From: Galaxea fascicularis | Taxonomy: Eukaryota; Cnidaria; Anthozoa; Scleractinia; Euphylliidae | DNA length: 64,000 nucleotides | Direction of reading: 5' to 3' | Assembly (NCBI GenBank): GCA_948470475.1 | Contig: OX419343.1 | Span: 11,164,379-11,228,378, forward strand | Shown here: piece after piece, positions 24,984-36,427 of the stretch | Position numbering within the stretch: the first letter of the stretch is position 1 | Layout: each line of letters begins with the position of its first letter | Made by a program: the position numbers and the translations under genes | Notes under the pieces: model-generated | Told to the model about the DNA's origin: nothing | Seen by the model: only the letters and a program-made list of their open reading frames with translations | Database searches by the model: none

Positions 24984-25372
24984 TTAAATGAAATAATTAT
25001 ACTTTTTGACGGAATTAGAAAATTACATGTATTGCTTTCTCGTGGACTTCACTGAACACTTATTTTTCTCCTTTCAATTAATCAAAAACTTTCGTAATCA
25101 CAATTTTTTTTTCAGCAACAAAAACCAACACAGTTCTGAATTTTCCCAAAATGGAACACCCATTTTAGTTTGGAAGGCGCTATGTGTTTCGATTTCTCTT
25201 CTCACATTTCAATCCTTAATGTTTCATACCATCTCTGTTAAAAGCCAATATTTAAACGGCCACCATGATGGTCTGCAAACTTGAGTTGTAAAGCAAAATA
25301 TTACATCCTCAAATGTAGACAATCAATTTACTTATTAACATTATTGTCTGATTTAGCAATTTTCTCGTTTTT

Positions 25373-25378
25373 TTTATT
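25373..25378 (-). promoter_or_regulatory. candidate polyadenylation signal of the LU-domain gene
   Basis: TTTATT on the plus strand (AATAAA on the minus strand), about 155 bases beyond the stop codon of the last exon. Confidence 0.35.
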
Positions 25379-25531
25379 TGCTGGCTAAAATTCTAGGAAT
25401 TCTTACGTAACATTCAACATTCAATTAATTAAAAACAATCAAACCAACAAAACAAAACAAAACAAAATCAACAACAAATGCCTGGGCACCTCTGAGGAGA
25501 TTTCCAGGCCTACGTATGTGAGCTGCTGTTG

Positions 25532-25635
25532 CTACAGATGATCTAGAATTTCAGCGAATATAGTTGTCAAGGACAGAAGTCCACACAACAAGGTGTAGTG
25601 TGCCTCTGGAATGGCGGCCACATCCGTACTACCAC
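25532..25635 (-). CDS. LU-domain gene, last exon: GPI-attachment signal
   Basis: A TTTTAG acceptor precedes the exon, which completes a phase-1 codon from the previous exon. It then encodes GGSTDVAAIPEAHYTLLCGL followed by LSLTTIFAEILDHL and TAG at 25532-25534. Small residues followed by a hydrophobic tail that ends the protein is the classic GPI-anchor signal; the omega site is probably within GGS. This places the mature protein on the outer face of the plasma membrane. A polyadenylation signal candidate lies downstream at 25373. Confidence 0.65.
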
Positions 25636-26102
25636 CTAAAATTAACAGTTAGAAAAAGAAATGCTAATGAGGCAAGTGTGGCATAATGTAACGTTCCTCT
25701 AACGTTCCCTAAAAGGACATTTAGAAGGTTTTCCTCTATTATCTATTTTAGATTTCACAGGGAAAGCAGCTCGCTAAAAATGTACGGAAGGGCGCCCACC
25801 AAAAACACGATGGATTGTACAGGGCCGGTGCTTTTATTCACACCTAGTGGTCGATTTCCCTGTCAAAACAGCAACGCTACGAAGCAAAACCGCTCGTGGT
25901 TGATGGAAATTTGGAAGGCCCCGCTTTTTTTTTAAAAAGTGGCCATACAGGGTCATTTTGAGTTCTATAACAAAGACTTTTGTTTACAAAATGGACCCAC
26001 TTTTCGTTAATACGAATTTCAGCAGAAAAGAAACCAATCCAAAATAAATAAATAATCTAAAATAAAGCAACTCTTTAAAATTTAAAAAACGTTTGTGCTT
26101 AC

Positions 26103-26231
26103 CTCTTTTGGAAAACGAAGGGAAATTGGTGTTACAATTATCACCAGTGCAACACTCGATTTCACACTCCATCATAGCTATGCCGCGTCTCTTGAGAAAG
26201 CCCTGAAAAGCTGCACATGCCGCTTTTTTGT
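26103..26231 (-). CDS. LU-domain gene exon: second half of the last LU domain
   Basis: A TTTCAG acceptor before 26231 and a GTAAGC donor after 26103 bound a 129 bp phase 1-1 exon. It encodes KKAACAAF, then MECEIECCTGDNCN. CC-x4-CN is the C-terminal signature of Ly6/uPAR (LU, three-finger) domains. It pairs with the exon at 26614-26808. Confidence 0.75.
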
Positions 26232-26613
26232 CTGAAACGGGCAAGGTTATACACCGATATTTTATTTCACTCTGCTTGGACTTAGTACATACAAAAATAA
26301 ATGTAGAGAAGATAGCCACAAGAGCTTAGCCAATTAGAGTGGACCCGCTCGACTATAAAAGAAAACCAAAAACAACAAAACAGTTGAAAACAACGCGACA
26401 GCTATAACGAAAACACAATCAAGGGAAGCCAATACCCTTTTTCTTTAGATAATTGCACTCCATTTTAAGATCGCAGTAAAGTTGCTGTCATGGTAACCCA
26501 AAAGGAAAAAGTAGAGACAAGACAAAGATAATGATTACACGATCGAACTGCTAACATAAAATTCCCTGTCACAAGACCACAGTATCTAATAGTGTGAACT
26601 TGATTTTCCTTAC

Positions 26614-26808
26614 CAGCACAGTTAACGCAGCCTCGCGCATAAACAATCGAAGGTGCTCCTTTTTTATTTGAGAATCGCCCAATCACAGAACCACAATGCG
26701 ATGTACCAAAAGAGAATCGATCAGTAGCACAAATTGCAGTTTGCTGTTTTTTTGTGCATTCAGCTGCGTCGTCCTCAAAACACAAATTACACTGCTTTGG
26801 ACCATTGG
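26614..26808 (-). CDS. LU-domain gene exon: first half of the last LU domain
   Basis: A TTTTTGCAG acceptor and a GTAAGG donor bound a 195 bp phase 1-1 exon encoding NGPKQCNLCFEDDAAEC through GTSHC to RGCVNCA. The CxxC start and spaced cysteines match the N-terminal half of an LU domain. The same cysteine layout is seen in the exon at 36506-36712. Confidence 0.75.
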
Positions 26809-27523
26809 CTGCAAAAACCAAACACAAGCGTAACTGTTATTGGGAAAGGCTGAATGCCTTGGGAAGGTGACATATATACGGTAAGGTTAAGTTGTACGAT
26901 CTACGAATCAGCAAATATCTAGAGGATATTACATGGCCGCGCGGAGATACAAGCGGATGTTGAAAACTATTTCACGAATGAGCGCAGCGAACGAGTGAAA
27001 TATATTTTGATACAAGAAGAGAAATTTAGTATCCCCAAGCGTCATATAAGATTGTAAGTGAATAATGCATATGAAAGAAATCATATGTGAACTGTAGATA
27101 TGAAATCAAATGAAGAATGATCGTCGCAGTTATGATCTGTTTATCATATAAATACCAATGAAATACCAGGTGAGCTTCGCGCGAAAACATGATATCAGTC
27201 ACATGTGAAAATACCACCGTTGCAATGACTACATAATAAATCGTGCCTTTTGAATTTATGGTTTGGTGTTCCATTGATGTTGATATAATGATAAGGTTGG
27301 TTTCCTTCTGGCTGTTGAACGGTCACTGATATCCTTCTTTTTTTTTACCTTATAGGTAAGATTCATGGGGCTATACTGACAGACCACTTAGCTTCCAAAT
27401 TTCATGTACATTACACTTGGTTACAGTTGACATATAATTTTATACAGAAGTCGAAACTGAAGAAGAAGGCCAAGTATTAAAAGAATCGAGGGATTAGGCT
27501 AATGAATGAAATATCTGATTTAC

Positions 27524-27691
27524 CTGTTGGTGTAAAGACGTCTATTGCATTAGGTGACAACGTCGGCACTTGATTGTTGCAGTTGTTGCCAGTACAGCAC
27601 TCAATCTCACATTGCAGGAGGTTAATTAAAGCATCGTCATCGTTTTTTCCTTTGAAGTAGCCACCAAGGGCAAAACAGGCAGCCTTTTTAC
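27524..27691 (-). CDS. LU-domain gene exon: second half of the preceding LU domain plus linker
   Basis: A CTCCAG acceptor and a GTAAAT donor bound a 168 bp phase 1-1 exon encoding KKAACFALGGYFKGK, then LQCEIECCTGNNCN and a linker rich in Pro, Asn and Thr (QVPTLSPNAIDVFTPTG). Its first half is the exon at 36506-36712, now almost 9 kb away because of the BEL insertion. Confidence 0.75.
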
Positions 27692-28212
27692 CTGGAGAAT
27701 CATTGTCTGGTATATTAATATGCGATATAAGGTGAAAGAAAAGACAACTCAGCAAACTAGAAACTGAAAACGACAAAACGAATTAAATCCGCGAAAACAA
27801 AGCAAAGCAAGCCCATAATAAATAACGGATGGTTTTATAAAAGAGTCATAAAGTTAATTCGGGTCACCGTAAAAAGATTTGAGGGTTCCCTGGTTTTATC
27901 GTCAAACTTTGTGATAACGAATCGGTCTCATAAAGGGGTGACGCTGGAAACGTCAGCAATCAAATCTCAGTCTTTGAGGTTAAGTTTAGTTGCTTCACCC
28001 CAACTGGGCCAGGATATGGGCAGGTCTCTTTGTACTACCTTTCCCCCAGCTGGGGGATAGGGCCAAATATCGTTGCGGTAGCCAAAATCAAATTCATTTT
28101 TGCACTCCGCCACCGATGCGTTACCACAGTTTCAAATGTAATTAAACCAAACAAAGCCAAAACGAAACAGAAAACTATTGACAGTAAGTTAGAGAAACAT
28201 GCGCGGTCTACC

Positions 28213-29026
28213 TGTTACGGTAGTCACTTAGTTTTTTCCTTATATGGTTAGGTTTTTATTTCTTTGGCCTACACAACCTTTGGACCCTTAGGGGCTCAAA
28301 TTACTGGCCATGCCTTTTTTGGTTGACCTTTAGTCAGATCAAGTTTAGTTTTTCTGTTAGCCTGTTCAGTTGCACATTGATCGTTGTACAAGAAAGAAGC
28401 AGTTCCTCAAACAAGTTACATCCTAATCTTAGCCTTACTGTGTGGGACAGATATGTGAGTTACTTTCTTTGTTTTATGCCTGCTCCCTATGGAATTAGTC
28501 CTCTGAGGAGTAATCGTTTTAAGTATTGTTTTCATTTTATTGTCTCGAGTGTATGCCTTTATGTTTATGTTGGAATTTGCATATCATGAAGTACTTCTAA
28601 GCCATTTTATGATGTTTGGCCCAATAGTGGCTTTCTATAGTAATTAAGTTTAAGTAGAGTTTGCCAGTGTTCCAAGGTTATGTTTTGTTGTATTCAGTTT
28701 ATGCCTTTGTGTGCGGAACACTTGGTTTTTATCATATATTTGTTACAATGTTTGGGGTTCCGCCCCCAAGATGTAAGGGTCATGTTTTGATCCTTTAGTT
28801 GTTTGCTTTGTTTGTTGATTTAGTTGTTGATTTAGTGCTATTGTAACCCTTAATTTTCAGTTTACGAGAATCATCGATCATTGTTTTTGTTGGCGAGAAA
28901 TAAACGGCTTTGACGGAACTTTCATTGCCTTCATTAAATATCTGCATCGTAATCTCCGTAAACTACGCCCATAAATTCCGCGACACATCTTGATTCGGCC
29001 GCTTCTTGATAGTCGTCGAAGTTACA
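28213..29026 (+). repeat. BEL 5' LTR
   Basis: 814 bp, TG...CA ends. AATAAA at 28899-28904 is the probable polyadenylation signal. It contains an 88-codon frame that is also present in the other LTR and is not a gene. I could not recognise a tRNA primer-binding site directly after it. Confidence 0.95.
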
Positions 29027-29078
29027 GTAAAATATCTCCACCATCGCACGGATTAGGATGTACAAGTGAAGCGAAAAC

Positions 29079-32000
29079 ATGAGCGAAATTAGCGAAGAAA
29101 GCGCGAAGGAAGTAATCGGTAACTTGTTGAGCTCGCTCCATTATGAAGAAGAAGATGAAGTTCATGTTATGCAACAAGCAAATGAGTGCGCTACACGTGA
29201 CCAGTCAACGCGTGACCGGAACCGGAAACTAACTTTGAAGGGAAAGGAATATATGATAGAAACATTGAAGCATCACCGAGATGCAGCAAAGAAACGATTA
29301 GCAAGGCAAATTAAAAGGGTGAACTCGTTCGTTGATGAACTTGAGGATGTCAAACGTCTCACATCTGAAGCAGAAGAACTCGATCTACTGAAAGAAGATC
29401 TAAATCAAGCATTTAAACAGCATCACGATCTTATGGAAAGCGTAGAAGATAGAGAAGCTTCTTACCGATGTTTTGACTTAATGGACCGTGAATTCAGTGA
29501 ATGTCGCTTAAGAATCAGCAGCCGAATTCATTCCGTTGAGAGGAAAGTCTTTGAAGAAAATTTATCAGTAAAATCCTCGAGGTCGGGTGGTTCCTTTAGC
29601 ACGAAATCTTCCCAACTGTCCAGCTCCTCTGTACGCTCAAGGAAAATCAAGGCTGCAGTCAAGGCCGCTAAACTAGAGGCGGAAATGAAATATCTGGACA
29701 AGGAGGCTGAGCTGAAAAGAATTAAGAAGATGAAGGAGTTGGAAATGGCAAGAGCAGAGAGGGATGCCATGAGAGCACTGGAGGATGAAGAAAACTTTAA
29801 CTCAATTAAGGAAGTTCAACCCCCCTGCCAAAAGATTCAAGAACAAAGTGGATTGAATCTAGACGCGGCTCCCTTTGTACCCAAGGAATCAAAGGCACCT
29901 TTAAAATCCGAAGAGCCTCATTCGCCAACCCTTGGAGTTGCTACTCCCGCGAATCCTCGAAGCTTACCACCGTCAATGCCGCTAACGTTGCCTGTGAAAT
30001 CAGAAGTTCGAACGGAAGTATCATCAAGTAATCCCTTTAAATCATCCTCTTTAGAAATGCCATACTCGCCTGTTAAGATGGAAGGGCAATGCTTGGGCTC
30101 TGCAAACCCATTCACACCACTATCTGTTGCGTTAGAACCGAGGACAGAAATTCCAAGCCCAAGTGAAGTAGCACTTCAAGAGATTGTGAAGCTTCAGGCC
30201 AAGCAAACCGAGCTCAGTGCCCTAATTGCGGAGCAGCAACGGATTAGTTCCCTCCCAATTCAAGAACCGCCAATCTTCGATGGCAATTACTTTGATTATC
30301 CCATATTCATGAGAGCCTTTGAGACCATCATTGAAGCCCGTGTTTTGTCGGATAAAGAAAGACTGTATTTCCTGAACAAATACACCACAGGGAAGGCAAA
30401 CGATGTCATAAAGGGTTTCATAACAATCAATTCCAGTGACAGCTACAAGCGAGCCAAGAACCTGCTTTCCCAGAGATTTGGAGATCCCCATCGTGTATCA
30501 GATGCATATAAATCTCGCCTCAAGAAGTGGCCACAGATCGGTGAGGGTCAGAGCATGGATCTTCAGGCTTTTGCTGATTTTCTGGGACAGTGCGAAGAGG
30601 CTATGAGAAGTATGAAGTTCATGAGCGACTTGAACTCTATGGATGTACTTAAACAAGTTAGTTCCAAGCTCCCCTCATACTCAGGAGTGAAGTGGTGCCG
30701 CCACGCCTTCGAAGTAAAGGAAAATTATGGACGAGCGGTTACATTTCGTGATCTTGTGAAATTTGCAAAGACGGAAGCTGATCTTGCCACCGATCCAGTC
30801 TTCTCTCCAGACATTCTTAAGTCAGAACGTAAGAAGTGCCCCGATAAGGACAAGAAGCCCAGCTATACGAACCGCAGATATCCATCTAACTCAAACAGCT
30901 TTGCAACCACTATAAGTCACTCCCCAAGGGGTAACAGTCCCACATCAGGGGTCTCATCACAACCAAGAGTCTGTCCTGTGTGTTCAAAGGCCCACACTCT
31001 CTCCAACTGTGAAGAATTTAAGAAGAAACCCCTTGAAGAGCGTCTCAACTCTGTCCAGTCCATGGGTCTTTGCTTTGGCTGTCTCAGTAAGGGTCATTAC
31101 TCTAAGAACTGCCGCAAGAGAATGACATGCCAGAAGTGTGGAAGGCCGCACCCAACCATTCTTCATTACGATCCTGAAAATGGCAACGAGTCAAGGGATT
31201 CTGAGAAGACAAACTCGAACTCAAATCAGTCCTCCAGCAATACTTCGAGTGTATGTCATACAGTCGGCGAGAGGAACAGCGTTACCACTTCTATGATTGT
31301 ACCTGTGTGGTTGCACCATAAAGATAGTCCCGATAGGGAAGTTTTGGTCTATGCACTACTAGACGAGGCCAGTGATTCGACATTCATCAAGTCTGAGACT
31401 CTGCGTGATCTTGGTCTAAATGGCCCTGAGATAAAACTGAATCTGTTCACAATGCTGGGAAAGGAAGAAATTTGTGTTGAAAAGATATGTGGACTTGTAG
31501 TTCAGCGGATAGACAAGAGAGTTGAGATTGAGCTGCCCAAGTCGTATTCTAGAACAAGTATTCCATTTCGAAGGAACCAAATTCCTACCCCAGAGGCAGC
31601 GAATGAATGGCCACATCTTAAGAAAATCACAGACAAGCTGCATCCCTATCAAAGTGGTACAGACGTAGGACTCCTGATCGGCTGTAACTGCCCTCGAGCG
31701 ATTAAACCTAGAGAAGTCATTCTTGGAAGGGGAGATGATCCCTACGCAGTCCGAACCCTTTTAGGATGGGGAATCATCGGCCCAATCACTCCGCTGCAAG
31801 AAGGACAAGAAAGTGAAGAAGACGCTGAAGTTACAACTTGCCACAGAATCATATCCCGCGAGATTGGCAGCGACATCACGACAAGTCTCAATTTCATTCC
31901 CAATATCCAGACAAAAGAAGAGATAAGCCCTAGCACAGTGAAGAAAATGTTTGAATTGGATTTCTCAGAAAGGAACTCTGCCCAAGAAGCACTTTCGCAA

Positions 32001-35000
32001 GAAGACAGGAAGTTCCTGGCTCTCATTGAAAGCAAGACTCATCACTGTGAGGACGGACACTACGAGATGCCCCTGCCTTTGAGAGTGCCAACCTTAAATC
32101 TCCCGAACAACCGTGAAGTGGCTCTACGCCGTTTAAGCCAGTTGAAACGAAGGTTCAAGGCTAATAAGAAGTATAAGGATGATTACACTGCATTTATGGA
32201 AAAGATGATCAATAGTGGATTTGCTGAGAAGGTTCCTTCCCCCGAAGCCGAAGTCCGTGGAAAAGCGAACCCTAATCACTCCCAAGAAGGGAAGGTTTGG
32301 TACATCCCACACCATGGCGTGTATCACCCGAAGAAACCCACGAAGATTCGGGTTGTCTTTGACTGCTCAGCAGAATACCAGAACGTGTCATTGAACAAGC
32401 ATTTACTTCAAGGGCCAGACCTAACAAACAACTTGGTGGGAGTCCTGTGTAGATTTAGGAAGGAACCTGTAGCCTTGATGTGTGACATTGAGGGAATGTT
32501 CCACCAAGTCAGAGTGACCGAACGGGACAGGGATCTGCTGCGCTTCCTCTGGTGGGAAGATGGTGACCCCACAAAGGAACCCACCGAATTCAGGATGACA
32601 GTTCACCTGTTTGGAGCAGCAAGTTCCCCAGGATGCGCTAATTATGCTTTGAAGAGGGCTGCAAGTGACAATGAGAAGGATTTGGGGCCAGAGGCAGCAA
32701 ACTTCATTCGTAGAGATTTCTATGTTGACGATGGGCTGAAATCTGTGGAATCAGTACATGATGCAGTAGCACTTATCAAAGATACGAAAGAAATATGCAG
32801 AAGAGGAGGCTTTAAGTTACACAAGTTCACCTCAAGCCATAAGGAAGTTATTGAAGCCATACCTGTCGAAGACCGAGCCGAAGGCATTCAGAACATTGAT
32901 CTAGACAAGGAAGCCTTGCCTATGGAACGTGCTCTTGGAGTTCAGTGGTGTATAGAGAACGACTCGTTCCAATTCAGAATCGTCTTAAAGGATCGTCCAT
33001 GTACCAGACGAGGTATTCTGTCGACAGTCAGTTCCATTTATGACCCCCTAGGATTTGTGGCCCCACTGCTCTTGGAAGGAAAGAAGATATTACAAGAACT
33101 TTGCAGAGAACGGGCAGACTGGGACGAACCAATTCCTGGAGACATTAAGGCAAGATGGGAAAGATGGAGAGCAGAACTACCTTCAGTAGAGGAACTATCA
33201 ATCCCACGGTGCTACAAACCTTCGGACTTTGGTTGTGTTGCTAGGGCAGAATTACATCACTTCTCAGACGCCAGCACTCAAGGATACGGCCAGTGTTCAT
33301 ACTTAAGGCTGATGAACAATGAAGGTCGAATTCACTGTTCTTTCGTTATTGGTAAAGCGAGGGTCGCTCCGCTCAAGCCTGTAACAGTGCCTCGCCTTGA
33401 ACTCACAGCTGCTGTCGTGTCAGTGAAAACAAGTGCTCAGCTGCAGCGGGAATTAGATTTAGAAGAAGTTGAAGAAGTGTTCTGGACTGACAGTAAGGTT
33501 GTCCTTGGCTACATTGCGAATGAAACAAGAAGATTTCACATTTTCGTTGGAAACAGAGTTCAGCAGATCCAAGAACACTCCTCCCCAAACCAGTGGCGGT
33601 ATGTCGACACCAAGTCTAATCCAGCCGATCATGCCTCTCGAGGTCTCAACCCTCAAGAACTTCAGAAATCAAGTTGGATTGATGGACCACCATTCTTGTG
33701 GGAAGATAAGTCCTGTTGGCCTGTACAGTCTTCAAGTGAGGTCAAAGAAACCTTCACGCTGTCTGATGATGATCCCGAAGTCAAAAAAAGGGTCACCTTG
33801 GTCACCAACACAGATGAGTCCTTTGCAAATATCGCCAGCCGTTTGGAATACTTTTCAGATTATCACCGGGCGAAGAAGGCATTCGCACTGTGTTTTCTGT
33901 ACATGAGGAAACTCAAGGAAAGAGTGAAGTCCAGGAAACCGACAAGTCCTGAAGATCCATCACTAAAGGCAATTTCAGCAAGTAATTCTCAAGTAGCAAG
34001 CAAGAAACAAACCACTTCTCAGTCCCAGTCCATCACAGTGGCAACCATGAAGCAAGCAGAACTGGCAATACTCAGAGAAGTACAAGCCATCCACTTCGAT
34101 GAAGAAATTAAAGTTCTGACCTCTGCAACTCCAGACAAGAACTGCACTGTTAAGAAATCAAGTCCACTCTACAAACTTGACCCATTCCTGGATTCCAGTG
34201 GTGTCTTGAGAGTCGGTGGACGACTAAGGTTTACAGAAATGCAACAGCATGTCAAGTTTCCCATAATCGTTCCAGGAAGGAGTCACATCGCAAGTCTCAT
34301 CGTTAAGCATTGCCATGAGCAAGTGAAGCATCAAGGAAGAAGTATGACCCTCAACGAAGTTCGCTCTTCTGGATATTGGATAGTAAGTGGATCCTCTTCG
34401 GTTGCCTCACATATCTTAAAATGCGTCAAGTGTCGGAAGCTCAGAGGAATGGTAGAGGAACAGAAGATGGCAGACCTTCCACCAGATCGGTCAGAACCAG
34501 GACCACCATTCACCTTTAGTGCGGTGGACTACTTCGGTCCCTGGATAATCAAGGAAGGAAGAAGAGAAATGAAGAGATATGGTGTCTTATTTACCTGTAT
34601 GGCATCAAGGGCAGTGCATTTGGAGAGTGCTAACTCTCTGGACACAGCATCCTTCATTAACGCGTTGCGCCGATTCATATGCCGCAGAGGCCCAGTACGT
34701 CAACTTAGAAGTGATCAGGGAAGCAATTTTGTGGGTGCAAGGAGAGAACTGAAGGAATCTTTGGCAGAACTCGACGACGGCAAAATTAAAGAAGATCTAC
34801 TCAAGGAAAACTGTGACTGGGTCACCTTCAAAATGAATGTGCCATCTGCAAGTCACATGGGAGGAATTTGGGAGCGCCAGATTCGCACGGTTCGTAGTGT
34901 TTTGTCAGCAATATTGGAGAAGAATGGCACCCAATTAGATGATGAATCCCTGCGTACATACCTCTGTGAATGTGAAGCTATCATTAACAGCCGTCCACTG

Positions 35001-35474
35001 ACAGTGAACAACTTGAGTGATCCTGACTCTCTGGAACCCCTCACACCAAGCCACCTCCTTACACTGAAGACAAGGGTCGTTCTTTCCCCACCTGGTATGT
35101 TCTCGACTCCCGATCTCTATACAAGGAAGCGGTGGAGAAGGGTCCAGCACCTGGCCAACGAGTTTTGGTGTCGTTGGAGGAAGGAGTTCCTTTTGAGCCT
35201 CCAAGAGCGTGTCAAGTGGAACCGTCCTAGAAGAAACCTGGCCGTTGGGGACATCGTGATTGTGAAGGAGGATTCCCTACCCAGGAATTGCTGGAAGTTG
35301 GCACGTGTTTCAAGTACCTATCCCTCCAAGGATGGACATGTCCGCTCCGTGCAGGTTGCTCTTGGTGATGCCAACCTTCCATCGGATGGCAAAAGGAAGG
35401 AACCTTTCAGGCGATTGGACCGCCCAGTGAACAAGCTAGTCCTGCTAGTCCCAAGTGACGCAGAAGAAGCATGA
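29079..35474 (+). CDS. BEL/Pao Gag-Pol polyprotein, 2131 aa, intact
   Basis: A single frame from ATG 29079. Residues 1-260 are charged coiled coil. About 399-545 is the Gag-like DUF1759 region (FDGNYFDYPIFMRAF). About 632-692 are CxxC/CxxHxxxxC zinc knuckles (CFGCLSKGHYSKNC). Near 757 is the aspartic protease (LLDEASDSTF). The reverse transcriptase spans about 1090-1260, with YVDD near 1214. RNase H spans about 1392-1515 (FSDAST, TDSK, NPADHASRG). The integrase has an HHCC zinc domain near 1745 and catalytic acids in AVDYFGPW (1815), RSDQGSNF (1876) and GIWERQIR (1930). A C-terminal DUF5641-type domain follows. All catalytic motifs look intact. It makes the enzymes and particle protein for retrotransposition. 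Confidence 0.95.
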   Translation: MSEISEESAKEVIGNLLSSLHYEEEDEVHVMQQANECATRDQSTRDRNRKLTLKGKEYMIETLKHHRDAAKKRLARQIKRVNSFVDELEDVKRLTSEAEELDLLKEDLNQAFKQHHDLMESVEDREASYRCFDLMDREFSECRLRISSRIHSVERKVFEENLSVKSSRSGGSFSTKSSQLSSSSVRSRKIKAAVKAAKLEAEMKYLDKEAELKRIKKMKELEMARAERDAMRALEDEENFNSIKEVQPPCQKIQEQSGLNLDAAPFVPKESKAPLKSEEPHSPTLGVATPANPRSLPPSMPLTLPVKSEVRTEVSSSNPFKSSSLEMPYSPVKMEGQCLGSANPFTPLSVALEPRTEIPSPSEVALQEIVKLQAKQTELSALIAEQQRISSLPIQEPPIFDGNYFDYPIFMRAFETIIEARVLSDKERLYFLNKYTTGKANDVIKGFITINSSDSYKRAKNLLSQRFGDPHRVSDAYKSRLKKWPQIGEGQSMDLQAFADFLGQCEEAMRSMKFMSDLNSMDVLKQVSSKLPSYSGVKWCRHAFEVKENYGRAVTFRDLVKFAKTEADLATDPVFSPDILKSERKKCPDKDKKPSYTNRRYPSNSNSFATTISHSPRGNSPTSGVSSQPRVCPVCSKAHTLSNCEEFKKKPLEERLNSVQSMGLCFGCLSKGHYSKNCRKRMTCQKCGRPHPTILHYDPENGNESRDSEKTNSNSNQSSSNTSSVCHTVGERNSVTTSMIVPVWLHHKDSPDREVLVYALLDEASDSTFIKSETLRDLGLNGPEIKLNLFTMLGKEEICVEKICGLVVQRIDKRVEIELPKSYSRTSIPFRRNQIPTPEAANEWPHLKKITDKLHPYQSGTDVGLLIGCNCPRAIKPREVILGRGDDPYAVRTLLGWGIIGPITPLQEGQESEEDAEVTTCHRIISREIGSDITTSLNFIPNIQTKEEISPSTVKKMFELDFSERNSAQEALSQEDRKFLALIESKTHHCEDGHYEMPLPLRVPTLNLPNNREVALRRLSQLKRRFKANKKYKDDYTAFMEKMINSGFAEKVPSPEAEVRGKANPNHSQEGKVWYIPHHGVYHPKKPTKIRVVFDCSAEYQNVSLNKHLLQGPDLTNNLVGVLCRFRKEPVALMCDIEGMFHQVRVTERDRDLLRFLWWEDGDPTKEPTEFRMTVHLFGAASSPGCANYALKRAASDNEKDLGPEAANFIRRDFYVDDGLKSVESVHDAVALIKDTKEICRRGGFKLHKFTSSHKEVIEAIPVEDRAEGIQNIDLDKEALPMERALGVQWCIENDSFQFRIVLKDRPCTRRGILSTVSSIYDPLGFVAPLLLEGKKILQELCRERADWDEPIPGDIKARWERWRAELPSVEELSIPRCYKPSDFGCVARAELHHFSDASTQGYGQCSYLRLMNNEGRIHCSFVIGKARVAPLKPVTVPRLELTAAVVSVKTSAQLQRELDLEEVEEVFWTDSKVVLGYIANETRRFHIFVGNRVQQIQEHSSPNQWRYVDTKSNPADHASRGLNPQELQKSSWIDGPPFLWEDKSCWPVQSSSEVKETFTLSDDDPEVKKRVTLVTNTDESFANIASRLEYFSDYHRAKKAFALCFLYMRKLKERVKSRKPTSPEDPSLKAISASNSQVASKKQTTSQSQSITVATMKQAELAILREVQAIHFDEEIKVLTSATPDKNCTVKKSSPLYKLDPFLDSSGVLRVGGRLRFTEMQQHVKFPIIVPGRSHIASLIVKHCHEQVKHQGRSMTLNEVRSSGYWIVSGSSSVASHILKCVKCRKLRGMVEEQKMADLPPDRSEPGPPFTFSAVDYFGPWIIKEGRREMKRYGVLFTCMASRAVHLESANSLDTASFINALRRFICRRGPVRQLRSDQGSNFVGARRELKESLAELDDGKIKEDLLKENCDWVTFKMNVPSASHMGGIWERQIRTVRSVLSAILEKNGTQLDDESLRTYLCECEAIINSRPLTVNNLSDPDSLEPLTPSHLLTLKTRVVLSPPGMFSTPDLYTRKRWRRVQHLANEFWCRWRKEFLLSLQERVKWNRPRRNLAVGDIVIVKEDSLPRNCWKLARVSSTYPSKDGHVRSVQVALGDANLPSDGKRKEPFRRLDRPVNKLVLLVPSDAEEA

Positions 35475-35597
35475 AGACCAAGGGTTAGATCCCCGCCGAG
35501 GAGCCTTGACTGAACTTTATTGTAGTTAGTTAGTTAGTAATTAAGTTTCAAGTTTCATAGTTGTGTTTATAAGATTTGTCTTTAGGGTGAAATATTC

Positions 35598-35613
35598 TAT
35601 TTCAGGGGAGCCA
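35598..35613 (+). promoter_or_regulatory. BEL polypurine tract region
   Basis: The run CAGGGGAGCCA directly precedes the 3' LTR and is the only purine-rich candidate for plus-strand priming. Confidence 0.5.
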
Positions 35614-36427
35614 TGTTACGGTAGTCACTTAGTTTTTTCCTTATATGGTTAGGTTTTTATTTCTTTGGCCTACACAACCTTTGGACCCTTAGGGGCTCAA
35701 ATTACTGGCCATGCCTTTTTTGGTTGACCTTTAGTCAGATCAAGTTTAGTTTTTCTGTTAGCCTGTTCAGTTGCACATTGATCGTTGTACAAGAAAGAAG
35801 CAGTTCCTCAAACAAGTTACATCCTAATCTTAGCCTTACTGTGTGGGACAGATATGTGAGTTACTTTCTTTGTTTTATGCCTGCTCCCTATGGAATTAGT
35901 CCTCTGAGGAGTAATCGTTTTAAGTATTGTTTTCATTTTATTGTCTCGAGTGTATGCCTTTATGTTTATGTTGGAATTTGCATATCATGAAGTACTTCTA
36001 AGCCATTTTATGATGTTTGGCCCAATAGTGGCTTTCTATAGTAATTAAGTTTAAGTAGAGTTTGCCAGTGTTCCAAGGTTATGTTTTGTTGTATTCAGTT
36101 TATGCCTTTGTGTGCGGAACACTTGGTTTTTATCATATATTTGTTACAATGTTTGGGGTTCCGCCCCCAAGATGTAAGGGTCATGTTTTGATCCTTTAGT
36201 TGTTTGCTTTGTTTGTTGATTTAGTTGTTGATTTAGTGCTATTGTAACCCTTAATTTTCAGTTTACGAGAATCATCGATCATTGTTTTTGTTGGCGAGAA
36301 ATAAACGGCTTTGACGGAACTTTCATTGCCTTCATTAAATATCTGCATCGTAATCTCCGTAAACTACGCCCATAAATTCCGCGACACATCTTGATTCGGC
36401 CGCTTCTTGATAGTCGTCGAAGTTACA
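35614..36427 (+). repeat. BEL 3' LTR
   Basis: 814 bp, same length as the 5' LTR and with no difference seen on reading both. Followed by the CTACC duplication at 36428-36432. Confidence 0.95.

Larger units (their letters stand above)
28213..36427 (+). mobile_element. complete BEL/Pao LTR retrotransposon
   Basis: Two 814 bp LTRs beginning TGTTACGGTAG and ending AAGTTACA bound a single long polyprotein frame. The flanks carry a perfect 5 bp duplication, CTACC (28208-28212 and 36428-36432), the size expected for BEL/Pao. The LTRs appear identical by eye and the polyprotein has no stop, so the insertion is young and potentially competent. It lies in the intron of the LU-domain gene, in opposite orientation to that gene. 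Confidence 0.95.

Noticed and set aside
28323..28589. 88-codon open frame, present again at 35724-35990
   Set aside because: It lies inside both BEL LTRs and is identical only because the LTRs are identical; no protein character.
29027..29050. Primer-binding site after the BEL 5' LTR
   Set aside because: The sequence GTAAAATATCTCCACC does not look like the complement of a tRNA 3' end (no TGG start), so I did not annotate one.
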